Shown here: one piece after another, positions 33,630 through 42,051 of the stretch
How positions within the stretch are numbered: position 1 is the first letter of the stretch
Layout of the letters: every line of letters starts with the position of its first letter
NCBI GenBank assembly: GCA_910588235.1
Contig: CAJUOQ010000020.1
Coordinates: forward strand, 1-42,051
DNA length: 42,051 nucleotides
Origin: an uncultured Atopostipes sp.
Lineage (GTDB): Bacteria; Bacillota; Bacilli; Lactobacillales; Carnobacteriaceae_A
Direction: 5' to 3'
Position numbers and translations under genes: made by a program
The notes under the pieces: generated by a model
Database searches by the model: none
What the model saw: only the letters and a program-made list of their open reading frames with translations
Told to the model about the DNA's origin: nothing

Positions 33630-35087
33630 ATGCTAGAGAATGGCGTTATGTTGCAAGCTTTTGAATGGTATTTACCGAATAACGGCGAATATTATAAAAA
33701 TTTAAAGTCAAAAATTGAAGACTTAAAAAAGAAGGGCTTCAATGCGATTTGGTTACCGCCTGTTTACAAAGCAACGGGAACGGATGATGTCGGTTATGGT
33801 ATTTATGACTTGTTTGATTTAGGCGAGTTTGACCAAAAAGGTGCCGTTCGAACAAAGTATGGGACTTTACCTGAACTACAAGCTTTGATCGAAGAACTTC
33901 ACCAGCAAGAGATGGAAGTCTTTGTAGACGTTGTTTTAAATCATAAAGCGGGGGCTGACTTTACGGAAGAATTTGAAGTGGTTCAGGTCGATGAAGAAGA
34001 CCGCCTACAAGAAATTTCTGAGCCTCACCTCATTGAAGGATGGACCGGGTTTAATTTTCCTGGAAGAGAAGACAACTATTCGACCTTTTCCTGGTCTTCT
34101 TCTCATTTCTCCGGCATTGATTATGATCAGAAAGAAGAGCGGACGGGCATCTTTAAAATATTAGGTGAAAATAAGCGCTGGAGTGAGAAGGTTTCGCATG
34201 AAAAAGGAAATTATGATTATCTCATGTTTGCAGATATTGACCATAACCATCCTGAAGTACAAGCAGAGCTTTTCTATTGGGGCGAATGGATCGTAGATAA
34301 GTTAAATATCGATGGGATGCGTTTTGATGCGCTGAAACACATTGATGGCGATTTTATGGAAGCTTTTTTAAAGCATTTGGAAGAAAAATCGGATAAAGAA
34401 CTGTACTTTTTTGGTGAGTATTGGATGTATGATGCGGAAGAAAAGAATCAATATTTAGATAAAATAAAATACAATACCGATTTATTTGATGTAGCGTTGC
34501 ATTATAATATGGAACAAGCTGCAAAGGATAGTGCGAATTATGATCTCCGAAAAATATTTGATCAGACACTCGTACAGGAACACCCGACAATCGCTGTGAC
34601 ATTTGTCGATAATCATGATAGTCAACCGGGCCAAGCTTTGGAGTCTTTTGTAGCTCCTTGGTTCAAAAAAATCGCTTATGGCCTTATTTTACTTCGAAAA
34701 GATGGTTATCCTTGTGTGTTTTATGGTGATTACTATGGCGTAGAAGGAGAACACTCGGTAACGGGACAGAAAGAAATAATCGATCAACTGATTGCTATTC
34801 GAAAACGTTATGCTTACGGTGAGCAGACAGACTATATGGAAGATAAAGATTTAATCGGCTGGATTCGACATGGCGATGAGGATCATCCCGGCACACTGGC
34901 AGTGGTTATTTCAACAGGTGACGCGAATACATTGCGGATGCAGGTGGGAGATGTCCACGCAGGCAAAATCTTTGTCGAATTAACCGGAGATAATGCGCAT
35001 GAAATCAAGATCGATGAAGAAGGCTATGCGAATTTTGAAGTAGGGCCAGGGACACTCACGTGTTGGGCAGAAAAACTCGCTGATTAA
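33630..35087 (+). CDS. Intracellular alpha-amylase (GH13)
   Basis: 485-residue glycoside hydrolase family 13 alpha-amylase without signal peptide, so cytoplasmic, likely acting on maltodextrins or glycogen-like polymers. Conserved regions: DVVLNH (100-105), GMRFDALKHI with nucleophile Asp233, FFGEYW with acid/base Glu263, and FVDNHD with Asp330. Starts with the GH13_5 hallmark MLQAFEWYLP. A beta-sandwich C domain closes the protein. The PLD gene follows after 32 bases, so they probably share a transcript. No carbon-catabolite (cre) site of good quality is visible upstream. Confidence 0.95.
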   Translation: MLENGVMLQAFEWYLPNNGEYYKNLKSKIEDLKKKGFNAIWLPPVYKATGTDDVGYGIYDLFDLGEFDQKGAVRTKYGTLPELQALIEELHQQEMEVFVDVVLNHKAGADFTEEFEVVQVDEEDRLQEISEPHLIEGWTGFNFPGREDNYSTFSWSSSHFSGIDYDQKEERTGIFKILGENKRWSEKVSHEKGNYDYLMFADIDHNHPEVQAELFYWGEWIVDKLNIDGMRFDALKHIDGDFMEAFLKHLEEKSDKELYFFGEYWMYDAEEKNQYLDKIKYNTDLFDVALHYNMEQAAKDSANYDLRKIFDQTLVQEHPTIAVTFVDNHDSQPGQALESFVAPWFKKIAYGLILLRKDGYPCVFYGDYYGVEGEHSVTGQKEIIDQLIAIRKRYAYGEQTDYMEDKDLIGWIRHGDEDHPGTLAVVISTGDANTLRMQVGDVHAGKIFVELTGDNAHEIKIDEEGYANFEVGPGTLTCWAEKLAD

Positions 35088-35119
35088 ATGCAAGTAGAGG
35101 CTAGAAAGGTAGTAACGGA

Positions 35120-36517
35120 TTGAAATTAACGACAATCATTTTAATTGGTTTTTTAGCATATATTGTGATTGGGTCCATTCTCCCCAATCTAAAAAAGGTA
35201 AGTATTACTGGACAAACAAAAGAACAACTGGATGAAAAAACATTTACTAAAGACACAACAGGCGTCGACCGAGCAGCTCTCATTGCCGAGGCGTCAGAAG
35301 CTTTGAATATACGGATGGAAATGGTTCGAGCAGCTGAACATTCTATCGACATTGTTATGTATAAAATTGTAGATAGCGAGAGTACCCGTGCTTTCTTTGG
35401 TGAAGTATATGATGCTGCTGAACGCGGAGTGAAAGTGAATCTATTAGTCAATGGGCTTACTTATTTATTTTATGGGAACCAATCTTATATGACGGCTCTG
35501 AGTACACATGAAAATATAACGGGTAGAATTTATAATCCGGTCAATTTATTCAAGCCGGGGTCTTTGCAAAATTTAATGCATGATAAAATGATACTGATTG
35601 ATGATCAATATTTACTTTTAGGTGGGCGAAACGTGGATGAACGCCATTTTAGACCAAATGGCTATAGCAAATCCGTTGCTCATGATTTAGAAGTTTTTGT
35701 GGTTAATACAGCAGCACAAGGCGCTAACAATAGTGTCATTATGGAGGTTAAACAATATATTCAAAAACTTTATGATTATAACCGAACAAAAAGGGTAAAA
35801 GCAAAAGACCGCACGCATTACATTCAAAAAATACAAAAGGCTAAAGCTCATTATCCTTTATCAAATTCTCAATTTTATCAAAAGTCTTTAGCGGATTTTA
35901 TCGAAAAGACCGTTGCGACGAATAAAATTACTTTCATTCATAATCCGATTGCAGCGAAGAAAAAGGAACCCACATTAGGTTATCAGCTGCAAAAACTAGC
36001 TCTAAATGCGCAGAAATCAGTTATCATCCAAACCCCATATATTACGGGGAACCCAACGCTATTATCAACTTTACGTCATATAGCACAGCGGGTAAATGTA
36101 ACCGTCCAAACGAATTCGCCCGCATCTACGCCTAATTTCTTTGCTTATTCCAATTACTATGGCCAACGGCAGAAAATAATTGAAACTAAAGCCGCGATTT
36201 ACGAACTGCAAAGTACGGATTCTGTTCACAAAAAAACCTTCATCATCGATGATCATCTTTCAATGATTGGTACATTTAATATGGATGATCGTAGTTTATA
36301 CATAAATACTGAAGTCATGTTAGTGATTGATAGTGAACCATTGACAGCAGAACTGATCCAAGAAGCTAAAAAATTTCAAGAACAATCTTTGAAATTAAAA
36401 GCCAACAACGAATATGAAATGGCCACGACTGTGGAAGAATTGCCGGCTTCTTTTTTTAAAAAGAGTTTATTGTGGATTTCTTTTGTTTTATTAAAAAGTT
36501 TTCAATTTTTACTTTAG
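35120..36517 (+). CDS. Membrane-anchored phospholipase D-like protein (cardiolipin synthase-type)
   Basis: 465 residues. The N-terminal transmembrane helix (about 3-21) is followed by two PLD domains, each with an HxKx4D motif: His154, Lys156, Asp161 in MHDKMILID, and His370, Lys372, Asp377 in HKKTFIIDD, each followed by the GGRN / GTFNMDD element. A short hydrophobic segment ends the protein (SLLWISFVLLKSFQFLL). It could be a cardiolipin synthase or another phosphatidyltransferase; it lacks the two N-terminal helices of classical Cls, so the substrate is open. Start TTG 35120 with a modest GAAAGGT site 10 bases upstream. Closely follows the amylase gene. Confidence 0.88.
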   Translation: MKLTTIILIGFLAYIVIGSILPNLKKVSITGQTKEQLDEKTFTKDTTGVDRAALIAEASEALNIRMEMVRAAEHSIDIVMYKIVDSESTRAFFGEVYDAAERGVKVNLLVNGLTYLFYGNQSYMTALSTHENITGRIYNPVNLFKPGSLQNLMHDKMILIDDQYLLLGGRNVDERHFRPNGYSKSVAHDLEVFVVNTAAQGANNSVIMEVKQYIQKLYDYNRTKRVKAKDRTHYIQKIQKAKAHYPLSNSQFYQKSLADFIEKTVATNKITFIHNPIAAKKKEPTLGYQLQKLALNAQKSVIIQTPYITGNPTLLSTLRHIAQRVNVTVQTNSPASTPNFFAYSNYYGQRQKIIETKAAIYELQSTDSVHKKTFIIDDHLSMIGTFNMDDRSLYINTEVMLVIDSEPLTAELIQEAKKFQEQSLKLKANNEYEMATTVEELPASFFKKSLLWISFVLLKSFQFLL

Positions 36518-36656
36518 ATTCGAAAGAGAAAGTCAAAACGATTGAACAATTAAAAAGAGGCTTTCGTGCACGATCAGAACTGCCCATCTTTAGAATTATC
36601 TTTTTGCTCATTTATTTAGTAGAATAAGAGAGAATATAAATAACAAGGAGATGAAT

Positions 36657-37280
36657 ATGTATAACAGTAAAGAAGACCAGGCAATGGACAAATTATTGAA
36701 TATCGAAACAACAGGGTTGATTGAATGGCCCCGAGGAGTCAATCTAGATTATTTCCGCACCGAATCGTCTTCCTATAAAGATTTAGATCGTCTGATCAAG
36801 CATTATGATTTTCGAGGACACAGCCGTTTAGTTGATTATGGCAGTGGTAAAGGGCGTATCGTTTTTTATTTTAATTATCGTTTAGGGATTCCCACAACTG
36901 GGATTGAAGTTAACGAAGTCGCCTTTTCTCACTTAACGCAAAATTTAGCGAACTATACGGAAACATTCCCCAAAAAAGCCGCAGATATTGTATTAACTGA
37001 CGAGAAGGCTGAAGAATATGAAGTAAAACCGACCGACGATATTTTTTATTTCTTTAATCCGTTTACTATTAGTATTTTCGAAAAAGTCATGCATAAAATT
37101 GAACAGTCTTTAGAGAAACACCCCCGCGAAGCAGATATTATTCTTTATTATCCAGGGGTTGCTTATTCATATTATTTGGATCGTCATTCGTCTTTTGATT
37201 TGATCCAAACCATTAAAAATCCTAAATATTTTCTAAATAGCCGCGAATGTTTTAAAGTCTATCGCCATCTTCCTCATTAG
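36657..37280 (+). CDS. Class I SAM-dependent methyltransferase
   Basis: About 207 residues. A SAM-binding motif I (LVDYGSGKGRIVF, near residue 60) and motif II acidic end (TGIEVNEVAF) are visible, with a later FYFFNPFTISIF strand-loop. No target-recognition region is identifiable, so the substrate is unknown. ATG 36651 abuts AAGGAG, so ATG 36657 (six-base spacing) is chosen. It lies 139 bases after the PLD gene with no obvious terminator between; that gap holds nothing else recognisable. Confidence 0.85.
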   Translation: MYNSKEDQAMDKLLNIETTGLIEWPRGVNLDYFRTESSSYKDLDRLIKHYDFRGHSRLVDYGSGKGRIVFYFNYRLGIPTTGIEVNEVAFSHLTQNLANYTETFPKKAADIVLTDEKAEEYEVKPTDDIFYFFNPFTISIFEKVMHKIEQSLEKHPREADIILYYPGVAYSYYLDRHSSFDLIQTIKNPKYFLNSRECFKVYRHLPH

Positions 37281-37285
37281 CTAAA

Positions 37286-37330
37286 AAACTCTTAAGTGAT
37301 TAGTGAAAACTAAAAACTTAAGAGTTCTTT
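37286..37330. terminator. Bidirectional terminator between methyltransferase and ABC genes
   Basis: AACTCTTAAGT pairs perfectly with ACTTAAGAGTT around an 18-base loop; A-run and TCTTT flank it. Confidence 0.88.
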
Positions 37331-37335
37331 GTTTA

Positions 37336-38964
37336 TTAAAGATTAAACTTCGTCCAAAATTTAGTCGCTGCATATTTATACAGACCCAGTGGCAGGAAGA
37401 TTAAGAGAAGGGAGACACCGATTGATAAATATAAACGAGTCGAGCTTTCAATCATCAGAGTGAACCAGAATAGAAAGCCCATCGTCACCAGTACTCCTAA
37501 AAAGATAAGCAGTAATTGGGAAAAGATACGAACAACTTGTCCCAGTCCCCTTTGCATCAATTCTGAAAAATTATCCCACGACAAGTTCAATAATCGATAA
37601 TCACGCATATAGTAATATAACGAGCTGATGTAGGTTGTCGCTGTATAACCTCCTAAAAGAACAACGATCGGTAGGAAACCAGCGCCTAAATAAATTAAGA
37701 GCGGGACGATCGCAAGCGCTCCTAGTACCCACTCAATAAAGAAAGCGAAGTAAAATTTCGCTTTTAAATACCCACGAAAAGAGAGCGGTAATGATTTAAT
37801 ATAGTGATAATTTTCTTGATCAAAAGAAATAATTACGCCACTAATAGAGGTTTCAGTAATCATGACAAACCCAAGAGCTGCTCCAACAACTAAATAAGCA
37901 CCCCAAAGATGTGGAATCGTTTCTAGCACACTAAAATCAATCCCTGCACCGTTAAACAAAATAGGGGCGATCATGATGATCGGAAAGTAAAACTTGGAAA
38001 AGAGCATTTGTAAAATAAGCGTCGTATCTGTCAATTGCCGCAATTGATATTGTATAAAAACAAGGGGCTTTGAATTGGTCGATAACTGAGTAGGCTGTTT
38101 GTTTTTTCGTTGTTTTGCTGATCTTTTTTTCGAAGGGAGTGGTTGAACGTCTTCGAAATAAAGTTTGGGAATTATCCATTTGTAAGTCAAAAGCAATAAG
38201 ATGAAAGCCACTAGCGCCCACAAAGCAACTTGGAGCCAACCCAATAACCGACTACCCGGTATAAATATCTTATAAAAGCCTATAAATAAAGGATTGATTT
38301 CACTATCTATAAGGGCGGCCCCCGGAACCACTTCGTTTGTATCTGTTTGGTAGATATTTGTAAAAATAAGAACGAAAAATAATATGTAAACGAAAATCAT
38401 AAAAATCTTTTTGTGTTTTCTAAAAAAAGACCATTGATGCAGCAATTGCAGTAAGAAAAAGACTGCTAATATTGTCACAGACATAATCAACAATGTACTA
38501 AAAAGAGCAATGGGAAGTACTAAAAGAAAAGAATGATGGGTCTGTAAGCCTAAAATAGAAATTAAAATGAAAGGCATTATAAAATAAGCAAAAGTAGAGA
38601 AAAAAAGCGTCATAATTTTCGCTGAGAATAGTTCATTTAAAGAAAAAGGAAGCGATAAATAAGCGCTTAAGTCTACATTGTCATAAAACAAACTATAAAT
38701 TAATTGAAAAACTTGTAAGATAGCGAATAAAATAACAAAACTGATTGTTTCTGTAAAAATTCCTGGATACTCAACCAAGGATAAGTTGAAAATGATCGAC
38801 CCAAATAAAAAAGCAAACAGTAACATCATCGCGCCATTTTGAAGCAAAACTCGCCAATAAACATTGCGCTTTTCCATCTTATGTGCCCGGTTATTATTAT
38901 TCATTTGCCGGTTGGCTTGTAAAAGATCAACTTCTACTAATTCTTTCACTTGTTTCAAGCGCAT
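37336..38964 (-). CDS. ABC transporter permease (ABC-2-like)
   Basis: 542-residue polytopic membrane protein, about 11-13 hydrophobic segments in two blocks separated by a basic cytoplasmic stretch (residues about 275-300, Lys/Arg/Gln-rich). No enzymatic motif. It is the partner of the ATPase encoded just upstream on the same strand, whose stop overlaps this start (TAATG), so the two form an exporter-type complex. The substrate cannot be read from sequence. Its layout resembles large Lactobacillales permeases paired with a single ATPase. Confidence 0.82.
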   Translation of the reverse strand: MRLKQVKELVEVDLLQANRQMNNNNRAHKMEKRNVYWRVLLQNGAMMLLFAFLFGSIIFNLSLVEYPGIFTETISFVILFAILQVFQLIYSLFYDNVDLSAYLSLPFSLNELFSAKIMTLFFSTFAYFIMPFILISILGLQTHHSFLLVLPIALFSTLLIMSVTILAVFFLLQLLHQWSFFRKHKKIFMIFVYILFFVLIFTNIYQTDTNEVVPGAALIDSEINPLFIGFYKIFIPGSRLLGWLQVALWALVAFILLLLTYKWIIPKLYFEDVQPLPSKKRSAKQRKNKQPTQLSTNSKPLVFIQYQLRQLTDTTLILQMLFSKFYFPIIMIAPILFNGAGIDFSVLETIPHLWGAYLVVGAALGFVMITETSISGVIISFDQENYHYIKSLPLSFRGYLKAKFYFAFFIEWVLGALAIVPLLIYLGAGFLPIVVLLGGYTATTYISSLYYYMRDYRLLNLSWDNFSELMQRGLGQVVRIFSQLLLIFLGVLVTMGFLFWFTLMIESSTRLYLSIGVSLLLIFLPLGLYKYAATKFWTKFNL

Positions 38965-39734
38965 TATAAATCACCTGTTTCTGAATCGATCGCTGTCTGT
39001 TGTCCTTGTTCTTCTGCTTCTCGGCCCGCAATGCGTAAATAAATGGTTTCTAAAGATTCATTTTCATTTTGCGCTTGTAATTCACCGATGGTTCCTTTGT
39101 AGAGAACTTCTCCTTTTCGTAAAATGACAATTTCATCGCAGAGTTCTTGGGCATCCATTAAATGGTGCGTAGAGAAGAGCACGATATTCCCCGCAGCAGC
39201 ATGTTCCCGCATCATTTGTTTCAAATCATAAGCTGCTTGAGGATCAAGCCCGGTCATCGGTTCATCTAACACCCAAATATTTGGATTGGCTAATAGGGCA
39301 CCCACTAAAAAAGTTTTTTGACGCATACCGTGCGAAAAAGTTTCAATCAGTTCATCAGCGTTCTCGGCAATATCAAATAATTCTGTATAATATTGCAGCC
39401 TTTTTCCATATTGATCGTCAGATAGTTCATAAGCCGTGCCCATCAATTCCCAATATTCCTTCGCTTTTAAACGTAAAAAGATATTTGGGTTGTCAGCGAC
39501 ATAGCCGATTTTTGTTTTTATTTCATTGCGATGTTCCGCAAGTAATTTTCCATCGACATGTATGTCGCCGGCTGTTTGGTTAATAATACTAACTAAAATT
39601 TTAATCGCTGTTGATTTACCTGCGCCGTTATGACCAATTAAGCCAATAATTTGTCCATCGTTAATTTTAAAAGGGACATCACTTAAAGCTGTGGTATCTC
39701 CATAATTTTTAGTAATGTTTTGAAATTCAATCAT
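38964..39734 (-). CDS. ABC transporter ATP-binding protein
   Basis: 256-residue ATPase. Walker A GHNGAGKST (34-42), signature FSHGMRQK (133-140), Walker B IWVLDEPMTGLD (153-164), H-loop in FSTHHLMD. The signature has SHGMRQ, common in ABC-2-type exporter ATPases. The C-terminus is Glu/Gln-rich. ATG at 39734 follows GGAGG; a TGC-TATAAT extended -10 lies just upstream on the minus strand. Translationally coupled to the permease. Confidence 0.93.
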   Translation of the reverse strand: MIEFQNITKNYGDTTALSDVPFKINDGQIIGLIGHNGAGKSTAIKILVSIINQTAGDIHVDGKLLAEHRNEIKTKIGYVADNPNIFLRLKAKEYWELMGTAYELSDDQYGKRLQYYTELFDIAENADELIETFSHGMRQKTFLVGALLANPNIWVLDEPMTGLDPQAAYDLKQMMREHAAAGNIVLFSTHHLMDAQELCDEIVILRKGEVLYKGTIGELQAQNENESLETIYLRIAGREAEEQGQQTAIDSETGDL

Positions 39735-39753
39735 TGTAAAACCTCCTTTTTTG

Positions 39754-39762
39754 ATTATAGCA
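39754..39762 (-). promoter_or_regulatory. Extended -10 promoter of the ABC operon
   Basis: On the minus strand TG-C-TATAAT (hexamer complementary to 39754-39759, TGN at 39762-39760). The -35 region (TTCATT) is weak. Confidence 0.6.
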
Positions 39763-39833
39763 CATGTTCTTTAGAAATGAATTTCTTCATGAGAAAAAAT
39801 AATATAAAATTAGATTAATGGTATGAAAACGTG

Positions 39834-39839
39834 TATAAT
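39834..39839 (+). promoter_or_regulatory. Possible -10 of the YczE-type gene
   Basis: TATAAT at 39834-39839, with TAGATT 17 bases upstream as a poor -35. Confidence 0.4.
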
Positions 39840-39884
39840 TCGGGCAAGTCAATGTTTGCTTAGAAAAGAGAAGGGGAGAACCGA

Positions 39885-40535
39885 GTGTTTACCATAAGAA
39901 GGTTTTTAGCTTTAATCGTTGTTTTGTTATTCGCGGCCATGGGAATTAGCCTGCAGTTGAAAGCTGCTATTGGGGTGGCGCCATTCGATGCTTTAAATCA
40001 AACAATTTCTTATGCCTTTGAAATAAAGGTAGGAGATGTTGTGACGATACTACAGTTTTTATTTGTGTTTTTACAAATTTTATTTTTGAAAAGGGATACA
40101 AGCTGGAAAATATTTTTACAAATCTTTGCGGGGGCTTTACTCGGACAATTCGTTAATTTTTTCTTTTATATTATCTTCGCTGACTTAGTGGTCACTCGTT
40201 ATGTTTTACGACTTGGTTTACTAATTGCAGGTTGTCTATGGGTGCCAATATTTATCGGAGCCGTGATGGTACTTGATTTTGTTACCATGCCGATTGAGAG
40301 TTTATCCTTAGTGATCTCGAATGAAATGATTTTCTCTTTCGGCCAAGTTCGGCAGTTTGTAGATATTATTTGCGTTGTCCTTGCACTTGTTTTAACAGTT
40401 ATCTATTCCGTTCCATTTACGATTCGTGAAGGAACTATTCTCTCTGCTTTAACGTTCGGACCGCTATTATCTTTTTATATGCCGAAAATCGAAAAATTAT
40501 TTAAAAGATGGAAACTAGTGAATGAGTCAATATAA
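39885..40535 (+). CDS. YczE-type integral membrane protein
   Basis: 216 residues with five predicted transmembrane helices, resembling the YczE/YyaS group of predicted membrane proteins (near YitT). The N-terminal pattern MGISLQLKAAIGVAPFDALN and the later IPIFIG/FGP-type loops are typical. Function unknown in the family; Bacillus YczE has been linked to lipopeptide production. GTG 39885 follows AAGGGGAG at proper spacing. Confidence 0.8.
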   Translation: MFTIRRFLALIVVLLFAAMGISLQLKAAIGVAPFDALNQTISYAFEIKVGDVVTILQFLFVFLQILFLKRDTSWKIFLQIFAGALLGQFVNFFFYIIFADLVVTRYVLRLGLLIAGCLWVPIFIGAVMVLDFVTMPIESLSLVISNEMIFSFGQVRQFVDIICVVLALVLTVIYSVPFTIREGTILSALTFGPLLSFYMPKIEKLFKRWKLVNESI

Positions 40536-40618
40536 AAGGTATTTTTTCAAATATTTCACCACTTTTTAGCCGTTAATGTTATCATAGGGTGTAATATTTT
40601 ATAAAAGGAGAGAGATTT

Positions 40619-41965
40619 ATGAATATTATTGGAGTATTAGGAATTATATTAGCCATTGTAATGGTTATTTACCTAACGGTTAAAGGGCTAAATATTATTT
40701 TAGCAGCTCCCTTAGCGACATTAATCGTGTTAGTGACCAACCAAATGCCACTCCTCCAATGGATGGTAGGGACCGAATCTTCCTATCTAGTGGAGTTAGC
40801 AAACTTTATTGTTTCAATGTTTGGTTTATTCTTACTGGGTTCTATATTGACACAATTTATGAGTAAAAGTGGAGCCACGGATTCCATTTCACAAAAGATT
40901 ATTGAATGGGTAGGGACGAAAAATCCTTACCGAGCGATGCTTGCGATTGTTATTATCGGAGCGATCCTTACTTATGGAGGAATCAATGCGTTCATTATTT
41001 ACTTTGCCATTTTACCTATTGCCCGCTCAGTCTTCAAAGAGCTAGATATTAACTGGTCTTTGATTACCATTCCTTTATTTATGGGAATTGCTACCTTTAC
41101 GATGACGATGTTACCAGGAACACCATCACCAACGAACGTCGTGCCTGTTGCTGCTTTAGGAACAACGTTAACGACAGGACCGTTACTTGGGATCGGGGCG
41201 TCAGTAGGTGCCATTATTTTTGGACTTATTTATATGCGTATTCGTTTAAACCAAAGTTTAAAAAATGGAGAAACCTTTAATTCCTATAAAAAGAACATTA
41301 GTGTCGTGGATCAAGCCGAGTCATTAGCGGAAAAAGAAGAAACTCAAAAAGAAATCCCTGGATTTTTATTAAGTATCACACCCCTTGTGACTTTAATTTT
41401 GATTATCTTCATCTTTAAATCAGTCGATCAAGTCATTATTGTCGGGTTGAGTGTAGCAACCGTTCTATCGATGATTCTTTACAGAAAGTATATTTCGGAA
41501 TCTTATATTGAAGTATTAAATGAAGGAACGAATGGTTCGATTGCACCCGCTGTTTCGACCGCTAGTGCCGTTGCTTTTGGTTCTTTAATGATTTATGCGG
41601 ATGGCTTTGATACAATCATTCACTTAATTGAAAGTGTGACGTCAAGTCCCATTGCTTTAATTATTATTATCGCAGCAATCCTCGGTGCAGTTACAGGGTC
41701 CACGACCGGCGCTGTTGGTATTGTGATGAATACAATGGGTGAGAGTTTACTGGCTTCTGGTCTGGCGCCAGCAGTCATCCACCGTGTCTCTGTAGTGGCG
41801 ACCGGTTTATTTGTTCTCATGCCGCATTCAGGCTCATATATCACCTTTAGAAATTTATCGGGCCTATCTATTAAAGATACACATAAAGATGCATTTATCA
41901 CTGTTTTAGGTGGCCATGTATCGGGATTAATTGTGATGTTGATTTTATCTTATTTACTTTATTAA
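40619..41965 (+). CDS. GntP-family permease
   Basis: 448-residue transporter with about 11-12 membrane helices, matching the GntP/gluconate:H+ symporter family: MNIIGVLGIILAIVMVIYLT start, ILTYGGINAF, LPGTPSPTNVVP, GAVTGSTTGAVGIVMNTMG, and MPHSGSYITF near the end. Members carry gluconate, D-serine, glycerate or related hydroxy-acids; with no adjacent catabolic gene the substrate is unclear. ATG 40619 follows AAAAGGAGAG. No complete terminator is seen downstream before the right-edge inverted repeat. Confidence 0.9.
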   Translation: MNIIGVLGIILAIVMVIYLTVKGLNIILAAPLATLIVLVTNQMPLLQWMVGTESSYLVELANFIVSMFGLFLLGSILTQFMSKSGATDSISQKIIEWVGTKNPYRAMLAIVIIGAILTYGGINAFIIYFAILPIARSVFKELDINWSLITIPLFMGIATFTMTMLPGTPSPTNVVPVAALGTTLTTGPLLGIGASVGAIIFGLIYMRIRLNQSLKNGETFNSYKKNISVVDQAESLAEKEETQKEIPGFLLSITPLVTLILIIFIFKSVDQVIIVGLSVATVLSMILYRKYISESYIEVLNEGTNGSIAPAVSTASAVAFGSLMIYADGFDTIIHLIESVTSSPIALIIIIAAILGAVTGSTTGAVGIVMNTMGESLLASGLAPAVIHRVSVVATGLFVLMPHSGSYITFRNLSGLSIKDTHKDAFITVLGGHVSGLIVMLILSYLLY

Positions 41966-41997
41966 ATGAAACAAAAAGAGTCTTGCTTATAATAAAT

Positions 41998-42051
41998 TGA
42001 TATGCTCCCTTCAAAGTAGACACTGAAAAAACAAAACTACTTTGAAGGGAG
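41998..42051. mobile_element. Possible left end of an IS3-type insertion sequence
   Basis: From 41998 the sequence begins TGATATGCTCCC, with the 5'-TG terminus usual for IS3-family ends. It contains a perfect 15-base inverted repeat, CTCCCTTCAAAGTAG (42005-42019) and CTACTTTGAAGGGAG (42037-42051), with a 17-base A-rich loop. The second arm ends in GAAGGGAG, a good ribosome-binding sequence that could serve a transposase gene just outside the window. No transposase coding is visible, so this is a tentative call; a plain hairpin terminator is the alternative. Confidence 0.4.

Noticed and set aside
1..42051. CRISPR arrays, tRNA/rRNA genes, prophage or defence genes
   Set aside because: No regularly spaced repeats, cloverleaf-like segments, phage or restriction/toxin-type genes were seen on reading both strands.

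Overview
The window looks like a chromosomal segment of a low-GC Gram-positive bacterium of the order Lactobacillales, most likely a Carnobacteriaceae-type (possibly marine or alkaliphilic) lactic acid bacterium. This is inferred from four things: the Bacillus-like order phoH-ybeY-dgkA-cdd-era-recO-glyQS...dnaG-rpoD-trmK-yqfO; a RexB-type (not AddB-type) partner of RexA; AT-rich promoters, often with extended -10 elements; and many Glu/Asp-rich proteins, including an acidic tail on ribosomal protein L25. Genus and species cannot be fixed from the sequence alone.

Layout. (1) 160-4230: a tightly packed operon for ribosome/rRNA maturation, undecaprenol recycling, pyrimidine salvage and recombination (phoH, ybeY, dgkA, cdd, era, recO). 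(2) 4324-7601: a glycine-specific T-box leader followed by glyQ and glyS. (3) 7738-11052: a large SWIM-domain SNF2 helicase where Bacillus has ccpN-yqfL. (4) 11156-14302: dnaG-rpoD from a strong promoter. (5) 14401-15143: general stress/L25 gene (rplY/ctc). (6) 15234-18297: trmK, a Nif3-family gene and pepT. (7) 18447-25867: rexB-rexA recombination nuclease. (8) 25929-27785, minus strand: a lipoprotein joining a YkyA-like coiled-coil region to a DUF4015-type glycosidase domain. (9) 28001-29955: lspA, rluD and rplS with an L19-type leader. (10) 30115-32858: an unrecognised 162-aa protein, a divergent pyruvate-kinase-like protein and tag. (11) 32916-37280: a PfpI/DJ-1 protein (minus strand), an intracellular alpha-amylase, a PLD-type membrane protein and a SAM methyltransferase. 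(12) 37336-41965: an ABC exporter (minus strand), a YczE-type membrane protein and a GntP-family permease.

Most of the window is core housekeeping DNA. No prophage, CRISPR array, defence island, tRNA or rRNA gene was found. The best candidates for something new are the fused YkyA/glycosidase lipoprotein, the pyruvate-kinase homologue with an N-terminal extension and a K+-independence signature, the uncharacterised 162-aa gene, and the last about 54 bases. Those last bases look like the left end of an IS3-type element that may have cut the gntP terminator in two.

Transcription units are well delimited by intrinsic terminators after glyS, rpoD, rplY, pepT, rexA (shared with the convergent lipoprotein gene), rluD, rplS, the 162-aa gene, tag (shared with the convergent PfpI gene) and the methyltransferase (shared with the convergent ABC operon). 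UUG and GUG starts are common and several start choices here rest on Shine-Dalgarno spacing.
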